Made by a program: the position numbers and the translations under genes. A stretch of DNA of 8,980 nt from Burkholderia sp. (lineage in GTDB: Bacteria > Pseudomonadota > Gammaproteobacteria > Burkholderiales > Burkholderiaceae): assembly GCA_028292565.1 (NCBI GenBank), contig JAQGMD010000269.1, positions 1 through 8,980 of the forward strand, written 5' to 3'. The notes beneath the pieces are model-generated. The model did no database searches. It was not told where the DNA came from and worked only from the letters and a program-made list of their open reading frames with translations. This document shows, piece after piece, positions 5,291 to 8,980 of the stretch (within the stretch, counting starts at the first letter, position 1; each line of letters begins with the position of its first letter).

Positions 5291-6688
5291 CTATTTCGCC
5301 GACTCCCGAATCACCTCACGCCCTGCATCGTCCTCATACATCCGCTGCAACCACCTCGAAATCTCCGCACTACTCATCGGCCGCCCAACCATATCATTGT
5401 CATAGCCATACCAGACAACAGCCAGCAGCCCGAGACTCTTTGCCAACCGTGCAGTCTCATAAAGCACCTGCCCCTTCTCCGCATCGCTCATCGCATAAAA
5501 CGCCTGCCCGCCTTCCTTCGGCGCCTTCAGCCAACCATGCTCAGTATCCGCGATGGGCATTTGCGGAAGCCCCGCGTCCGCAAGATGCTGACGTACTTCC
5601 GCAACCTCACGTGCATAGCCTGGTCCCGCGTCTCCCTTAGCCGAGCGGTTATACGGATGCCATGAAAGCACATCAAAATACTTCGACATCGGTTCGCCCT
5701 GCGACGTATGCGCACCAAGTATGGTTGGAATGCCGCACACATAAGCCTGCGGCGGCGAGAACACCAGAATATTCGGATCGACTCGCTTGGTAGCAAGGTA
5801 GACCCGCTTCTGAACATCGGCCAGTTCAGTCGGCGTCATGGTCGTGAACTCAGGCGGATCGTGCGGACAGCCGTACGGCTCATTCCACCCCTCGACCGCC
5901 CAGAGATAACCCTTGGTGCGCGAAACAAACCGGAACACGTACTCTTCATATTCGTCGAGGCTACGCGGTCCTGATTTCGCGCCCGGCCAGCTTGGATATT
6001 GCTTATTGGGTTCTGTCGGGCGCATCGATGCCCAGGTCGGTACGCTGCCGAACGTCTTGATGACCTTGGCGCCGTTCTTCGCATGCGCCGCATAGATCTT
6101 TTCGATCAACTGGAAATCGATAGAGCCGTCGGACTTCCATACCGCAGCGTCATGCAGGTGCGATATGTCCCAATCGCGCACAAGGGCGTATTTGAACGTT
6201 GGCTCCGGACTCGCCGGCCCGTGCCAGTCGCCACCATTGTAGAGGCGGTGTGCATGTATCCCCGTTTTGAAGGACTCACCTCGAAGCGAGTAGCTGGCCA
6301 CCAGCGAGCGCTTCCAAAAGAAGCCCTGTGCAGGTCGCAGCGACACGTAGTACTTGCCGGCTTTTGGTGCGGGAATGGAGATGAGCTTGTCCGCAGCATG
6401 TCCGATGCTGCTCGCATCGGACATGCTCGTGGACGGTTCGGCGCCGAACCGGACGTAGAGATCGGCGGCTCCCATGCCGCCCTCGCGCCAGGTCGAGAAG
6501 TGCAGGTTGGTGGCGCCAGCCGGAACAGTAATCTCAAAGGTACGCGAACCGGCCGGCAGCGCGAATAGTTTATCCACCACCATCCTGTTGGACAGTGGTG
6601 CCACAGGCACCTGATAGAAAACAGTCGAAGCCCAAAAGACGAGAATGGCCGCGATGACAAGTCCTGCGGCAATGCGCCATCGTTTCAT
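5291..6688 (-). CDS. Membrane-anchored glycoside hydrolase-like protein: PPC-like domain plus clan GH-A barrel
   Basis: This 465-residue protein has three parts. An N-terminal hydrophobic segment (about residues 6-25) after KRWR forms an uncleaved anchor or signal. A beta-rich region (about 40-135) has VPAGATNLHFSTW, GAADLYVRFG and PKAGKYYVSLRP, resembling bacterial PPC (pre-peptidase C-terminal) domains. A TIM-barrel-like domain follows, with GWNEPYG (E270, expected acid/base), LSWHPY (H344) and IADTEHGW (E383, expected nucleophile), the layout of clan GH-A retaining glycosidases such as GH39- or GH5-like enzymes. Both catalytic Glu residues are present, so activity is likely; the substrate is unknown. 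ATG 6688 is preceded by a strong AAGGGGA; the further upstream ATG at 6727 falls inside a palindrome and would spoil the anchor. The protein is probably periplasmic or surface-facing, acting on a polysaccharide. It lies 95 nt downstream of the LLM gene. Confidence 0.85.
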   Translation of the reverse strand: MKRWRIAAGLVIAAILVFWASTVFYQVPVAPLSNRMVVDKLFALPAGSRTFEITVPAGATNLHFSTWREGGMGAADLYVRFGAEPSTSMSDASSIGHAADKLISIPAPKAGKYYVSLRPAQGFFWKRSLVASYSLRGESFKTGIHAHRLYNGGDWHGPASPEPTFKYALVRDWDISHLHDAAVWKSDGSIDFQLIEKIYAAHAKNGAKVIKTFGSVPTWASMRPTEPNKQYPSWPGAKSGPRSLDEYEEYVFRFVSRTKGYLWAVEGWNEPYGCPHDPPEFTTMTPTELADVQKRVYLATKRVDPNILVFSPPQAYVCGIPTILGAHTSQGEPMSKYFDVLSWHPYNRSAKGDAGPGYAREVAEVRQHLADAGLPQMPIADTEHGWLKAPKEGGQAFYAMSDAEKGQVLYETARLAKSLGLLAVVWYGYDNDMVGRPMSSAEISRWLQRMYEDDAGREVIRESAK

Positions 6689-6690
6689 AG

Positions 6691-6697
6691 TCCCCTT
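6691..6697 (-). promoter_or_regulatory. Ribosome binding site of the glycosidase gene
   Basis: On the minus strand AAGGGGA is followed two bases later by ATG 6688. It decides the start in favour of MKRWRIAAG and against the ATG 39 nt upstream. Confidence 0.65.
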
Positions 6698-6704
6698 GCT
6701 CCCT

Positions 6705-6730
6705 GTAGGGCGGTCGTGACCCGCCATTCG
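6705..6730. repeat. REP-like palindrome between the LLM and glycosidase genes
   Basis: GGCGG (6709-6713) and CCGCC (6721-6725) pair around TCGTGAC, flanked by GTAG and ATTCG. The outline resembles REP units of the form GGCGGGTCATGACCCGCC with one G lost in the left half. It is unlike the 5131/5237 pair in sequence. It sits in the 5' leader of the glycosidase gene, 8 nt upstream of its SD. Confidence 0.5.
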
Positions 6731-6783
6731 TTCCGGTTTAAACCTAAATCATGGTATTCCGGCGAATCCTCCGAGCCCTTGGC

Positions 6784-7785
6784 CTATCGCAAGCTGCCAT
6801 GTACTTCCGCAGCAATCTCATACGACCGCAACCGCGCCGCATGGTCAAACATCTGCGAGGTAATCATCAACTCATCCGCGCCCGTGTACTCGACGAAAGA
6901 CCTCAATCCGTCGCGCACAGTCTGCGGCGACCCGATCGCCGAGCACGACAGCGAGCGATCGAGCAGCGAACGCTCCGGCGGCGTGAGCCCGCTCTCAAAA
7001 TCGACAATCGGTGGCGGCAACAGAACAGGCCGGCCACGACGCTGGCTGATAAAGGCCTGCTGCCTGGAGCTGGCGAGATAGCGCGCCTCCTCATCGGTAT
7101 CGGCGGCGAAGACGTTAAACCCGAGCATCACGTACGGACGCTCGAGCTGTTCGGAAGGACGGAAGCGAGTCCGATAGAGATCAACCGCCTGCATCATCTG
7201 CTCCGGCGCGAAATGCGAGGCGAATGCGTATGGCAGCCCGAGTTCCGCCGCCAACTGCGCGCCAAACAGGCTGGAGCCGAGTATCCAGACCGGTACATTC
7301 AGGCCGGCGCCAGGCACGGCACGAACGGTTTGCCCATCCTCCACCGGCTTGAAGTAGTTCATTAGCTCGACCACATCCTGCGGAAACTGGTCGCCGTCAG
7401 AAAACAGGTTGCGCCTGAGCGCGCGTGCGGTTGCCTGGTCCGAGCCGGGCGCACGGCCCAGTCCTAGATCGATACGGCCGGGAAAGAGCGACTCCAGCGT
7501 CCCGAACTGTTCGGCGATCACCAGCGGCGCATGATTCGGAAGCATGATCCCGCCGGCGCCGACACGGATGCTTTTGGTGCCGCCCGCTACATGCGCAATG
7601 ACGACCGAAGTCGCTGCGCTTGCAATGCCTGGCATGCTGTGATGCTCGGCCAGCCAGTAGCGGCGATAACCCCAGCGCTCGGCGTGTTGAGCCAGGTCCA
7701 GCGTGTTGCGGAATGATAGTGCGGCGTCGCCGCCCTCGACGATCGGTGACAGGTCGAGGACGGAGAAAGGAGGCATAGTGGACAT
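6784..7785 (-). CDS. LLM class flavin-dependent oxidoreductase (MsnO8/YhbW-like group)
   Basis: This 333-residue protein is full length for a bacterial luciferase-like TIM barrel. It opens SVLDLSPI (8-15), then [16 protein letters not shown] (34-49), where the AEHH motif is typical of this subgroup. [20 protein letters not shown] (75-94) and [13 protein letters not shown] (102-114) form the FMN-binding strands. [11 protein letters not shown] in the C-terminal region is the usual late motif. Such enzymes use reduced flavin, supplied by a separate reductase, to oxygenate or reduce unknown substrates; no reductase gene is in the window. ATG 7785 (MSTMPPF) is chosen over ATG 7815 because the family's conserved start follows closely and a palindrome and possible -10 lie upstream. 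ATG 7776 is also possible. The glycosidase gene follows on the same strand, but a functional link is not evident. Confidence 0.94.
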   Translation of the reverse strand: MSTMPPFSVLDLSPIVEGGDAALSFRNTLDLAQHAERWGYRRYWLAEHHSMPGIASAATSVVIAHVAGGTKSIRVGAGGIMLPNHAPLVIAEQFGTLESLFPGRIDLGLGRAPGSDQATARALRRNLFSDGDQFPQDVVELMNYFKPVEDGQTVRAVPGAGLNVPVWILGSSLFGAQLAAELGLPYAFASHFAPEQMMQAVDLYRTRFRPSEQLERPYVMLGFNVFAADTDEEARYLASSRQQAFISQRRGRPVLLPPPIVDFESGLTPPERSLLDRSLSCSAIGSPQTVRDGLRSFVEYTGADELMITSQMFDHAARLRSYEIAAEVHGSLR

Positions 7786-7795
7786 GGGGTGGCCT

Positions 7796-7817
7796 GAACG
7801 TTGAATGAGCAACATTC
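7796..7817. promoter_or_regulatory. Imperfect palindrome upstream of the LLM gene
   Basis: GAACGTTG (7796-7803) and CAACATTC (7810-7817) are inverted copies matching at 7 of 8 positions with a 6-nt spacer. On the minus strand it overlaps TAGAAT (7819-7814), a possible -10 for the LLM gene, although no good -35 is visible. It could be an operator. Confidence 0.3.
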
Positions 7818-7865
7818 TAGCGGGGTCGCCGCGGTTTCGCTTTGGGCAGTCGTTTATGAGGACAC

Positions 7866-7943
7866 TGTCATTTCGAACGCAATGAGAAATCCCTCACGTG
7901 CGTTTGCCACGCCCGAGATTTCTCACTGCGGTTCCAGATGACA
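7866..7943. repeat. 78-nt imperfect inverted repeat (hairpin/MITE-like element)
   Basis: The left end TGTCATTTCGAACGCAATGA (7866-7885, continuing to 7891) is the imperfect inverse of the right end (7917-7943), which ends GTTCCAGATGACA. TGTCAT and TGAGAAATC are shared exactly, with mismatches and a one-base shift between them. The centre holds no gene. The layout resembles GTCATTCCGAG...-type inverted repeats that I recall being scattered through many bacterial genomes; that is memory, not a search. It ends 4 nt from the DUF3820 stop, so it may also terminate or stabilise that transcript. Confidence 0.6.
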
Positions 7944-7947
7944 CGAT

Positions 7948-8163
7948 TCACTGACGCTTGCGCAGAGGGTCCAGCAGATGCCTCAATGCGTTGTGGTCCA
8001 ACTCGTACATTAACGCAAGCAACGCGCCCAGCTCCCCCTTGGGAAAACCTTCACGCGCAAACCAGCCGAGATAATGTCCCGGTAAATCGGCAATGAGTCG
8101 GCCCTTGTACTTCCCATAAGGCATTTCACGGGTGACCAGCAGCTGCAGATGTTCCGGATTCAT
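7948..8163 (-). CDS. DUF3820 family small protein (putative quorum-sensing-regulated virulence factor family)
   Basis: This 71-residue protein carries the whole short domain: MPYGKYKGRLIADLPGHYLGWFAREGFPKG (about 14-43), then ELGALLALMYELDHNALRHLL, and a basic tail LRKRQ. The MPxGKYKG and YLxWF signatures match DUF3820. The family's molecular function is not settled; the virulence-factor name comes from a Pseudomonas member and should not be read as a function here. ATG 8163 gives the standard family length; extending to 8247 adds 28 residues with no family resemblance. The SD is weak. A strong palindrome lies 25 nt upstream of the start and a long inverted repeat lies right after the stop. 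Confidence 0.88.
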   Translation of the reverse strand: MNPEHLQLLVTREMPYGKYKGRLIADLPGHYLGWFAREGFPKGELGALLALMYELDHNALRHLLDPLRKRQ

Positions 8164-8187
8164 AGTGCGGCGCAGCCTTCGCGATTG

Positions 8188-8219
8188 ACAGGCCGGTATT
8201 GTGCCAAATATCGGCCTGT
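8188..8219. promoter_or_regulatory. Palindrome with 13-bp arms upstream of the DUF3820 gene
   Basis: ACAGGCCGGTATT (8188-8200) and AATATCGGCCTGT (8207-8219) are inverted copies with a single mismatch, separated by GTGCCA. Its near edge is 25 nt before the DUF3820 start at 8163, so on the minus strand it lies in the promoter or leader. It could be an operator, a leader hairpin or a mobile REP unit. Confidence 0.5.
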
Positions 8220-8582
8220 GCTGCGTAGGAAAGGGCGTGGCAATCAAACAGAAGCTTTCGGGAGAGAGCGCTTGACGATGCGGAACCTATGGTCCGTGTT
8301 TGGCGGTCGTAATCAATTCCCCGGCTTTCCAACGCCCGAATGGATCGCCCCTACTTGTCCGTCCGCGTCCGCCTGGAATTAAACCCGTTCCGGGCCACGA
8401 GCAATCGGCGTGACGGCTTTTAATGGTTTTGGTGGTGGCTCGCTCAGCGTCATCTTCAATCCAGTGTCCCAGCACGTCACAGTCAGCCACTCCTCCGATT
8501 CTCCTGGCCCAATACAACATCCGATTGCATCCCGGCTCGCGGCAATGTTACGCTACCTCGCCCGCCCGAATCGATAAACGCA
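8220..8582. other. Gene-poor stretch, nothing recognised
   Basis: Short open frames exist on both strands, including 77 codons at 8520-8287 on the minus strand, but none has a ribosome binding site, a recognised motif or family-like composition. No RNA gene or long repeat was seen. Confidence 0.5.
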
Positions 8583-8774
8583 ATGACCCTGGCCAGAAGC
8601 TGTTATGCATACGCGCCTAAATACCTGTGCAACCACCTTGACGTGTTGGTCTATCTCGCCCCGTCGGCAGCGCTTGCCGCATTGATCTACATGCTTGGCA
8701 GACGCCACGATTTCTTCATCCTGTTCTACGTTGCAGGCACCATCTGTCATGAGCTGGTACGCACAAGTAAATGA
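8583..8774 (+). pseudogene. Short membrane-protein ORF ending after a broken HExxH-like motif (possible remnant)
   Basis: This is a 63-residue frame. After a short polar start (MTLARSCYAYAPKYLCNHL) it has one long hydrophobic segment (about 21-38), RRHD, then FFILFYVAGTICHELVRTSK and a stop. GTICHEL is the kind of sequence that precedes HExxH zinc-protease motifs in membrane metalloproteases, but the fifth position is Arg (HELVR) and the frame stops four codons later. This suggests a truncated copy of a longer protein, although a genuine small protein cannot be excluded. No SD is visible at ATG 8583. The next ORF downstream appears to start with a related sequence. I do not assign a function. 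Confidence 0.45.
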
Positions 8775-8778
8775 AGTT

Positions 8779-8806
8779 TTGACAGCAATGGCAAGTTAAA
8801 CAAAAT
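8779..8806 (+). promoter_or_regulatory. Candidate promoter for the right-edge gene
   Basis: A perfect TTGACA (8779-8784) is followed after 16 nt by CAAAAT (8801-8806); TATACT at 8812-8817 is a better -10 in sequence, but too far (27 nt) from this -35. It lies right after the stop at 8774 and 48 nt before ATG 8854, in a locally AT-rich stretch. Confidence 0.45.
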
Positions 8807-8853
8807 GGACATATACTGCCGCAGCCCAATTGTCATGCTGCCATGTGTCCTGA

Positions 8854-8980
8854 ATGCCGATACTATCCAACCTGCCTCTAACAACCGACATGCTCCCCTC
8901 GGCCATACTTGTGTTGGTATGGTTGGGGCTCATGCGCTCAGTCCGCTACTCCAGTTGGGGAGTTGCGCTAATCAGCTTCG
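8854..8980 (+). CDS. Hypothetical membrane protein, N-terminal part (cut by right edge)
   Basis: The first 42 residues run MPILSNLPLTTDMLPSAILV followed by a continued hydrophobic helix VWLGLM, then RSVRYSSWGVALISF, and leave the window. The frame begins directly after a TGA at 8851-8853, so ATG 8854 is the earliest possible start; ATG 8890 is an alternative. Neither has a clear SD. The hydrophobic helix, Arg-rich turn and second hydrophobic stretch parallel the layout of the 8583 ORF (APSAALAALIYMLGRRHDFF), so it may be an intact relative. A metalloprotease motif would have to lie beyond the edge, so no function is assigned. Confidence 0.5.
   Translation, partial: MPILSNLPLTTDMLPSAILVLVWLGLMRSVRYSSWGVALISF

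Noticed and set aside
6735..6744. Palindrome GGTTTAAACC between the LLM and glycosidase genes
   Set aside because: A 10-bp palindrome without promoter context is expected by chance; kept only as a note.
8201..8212. TGGCAC on the minus strand as a sigma54 -24 element
   Set aside because: No TTGC-type -12 element follows at the required spacing.
8287..8520. 77-codon minus-strand frame upstream of DUF3820
   Set aside because: No ribosome binding site, no recognisable motif, and an odd composition; it is probably chance.
1..8980. CRISPR array, tRNA, rRNA or insertion sequence
   Set aside because: No regularly spaced direct repeats, no cloverleaf or rRNA-like stretches and no transposase gene were seen.

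Overview
The window looks like a chromosomal accessory or metabolic region of a Gram-negative betaproteobacterium, probably Burkholderiales. This rests on a Bug-family (TctC-like) periplasmic binding protein, the moderately high GC coding sequence, and the general character of the SDR, TetR, LLM and DUF3820 proteins. The assignment is inferred from protein character only. No rRNA, tRNA, CRISPR array, insertion sequence or phage gene was seen.

Layout: (1) 1-1719, minus strand: a TetR-family regulator, then a stand-alone metallo-beta-lactamase-fold protein whose metal ligands match the di-iron (flavodiiron/ODP) type, then an SDR oxidoreductase cut by the left edge. The TetR and MBL genes overlap by 4 nt. 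(2) 1720-2270: a divergent intergenic region with a perfect 8-bp inverted repeat (TTAACGAA...TTCGTTAA) lying over a good minus-strand promoter and a possible plus-strand one, followed by a VOC/glyoxalase-like gene on the plus strand. This reads as a self-regulated TetR divergon. (3) 2271-5123, plus strand: a leaderless YwrD-like gamma-glutamyltransferase, and 40 nt later a Bug solute-binding protein with a signal peptide. They are a likely operon of an intracellular Ntn-hydrolase and an uptake receptor. (4) 5124-5290: a pair of inverted, almost identical REP-like palindromes between convergent genes. (5) 5291-8163, minus strand: a DUF3820 small protein, a bacterial luciferase-like (LLM) monooxygenase, and a membrane-anchored clan GH-A glycosidase-like protein with an N-terminal PPC-like beta domain. 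The gaps between them hold further palindromes of several kinds. (6) 8164-8980: a gene-poor stretch, then a 63-codon membrane ORF that ends just after a broken HExxH-like motif (HELVR), and the start of what looks like a second, related membrane protein that leaves the window at the right edge.

Most genes belong to recognised families, and I see no clear unprecedented defence or mobile system. The points most worth a second look are the TetR/di-iron MBL/VOC divergon with its visible operator, the GGT-Bug pairing, the PPC-GH-A fusion, and the tandem related membrane ORFs at the right edge. The gaps also carry several different palindromes: the REP pair, a GGCGG/CCGCC hairpin, a 78-nt imperfect inverted repeat, and a 13-bp-arm palindrome upstream of DUF3820.
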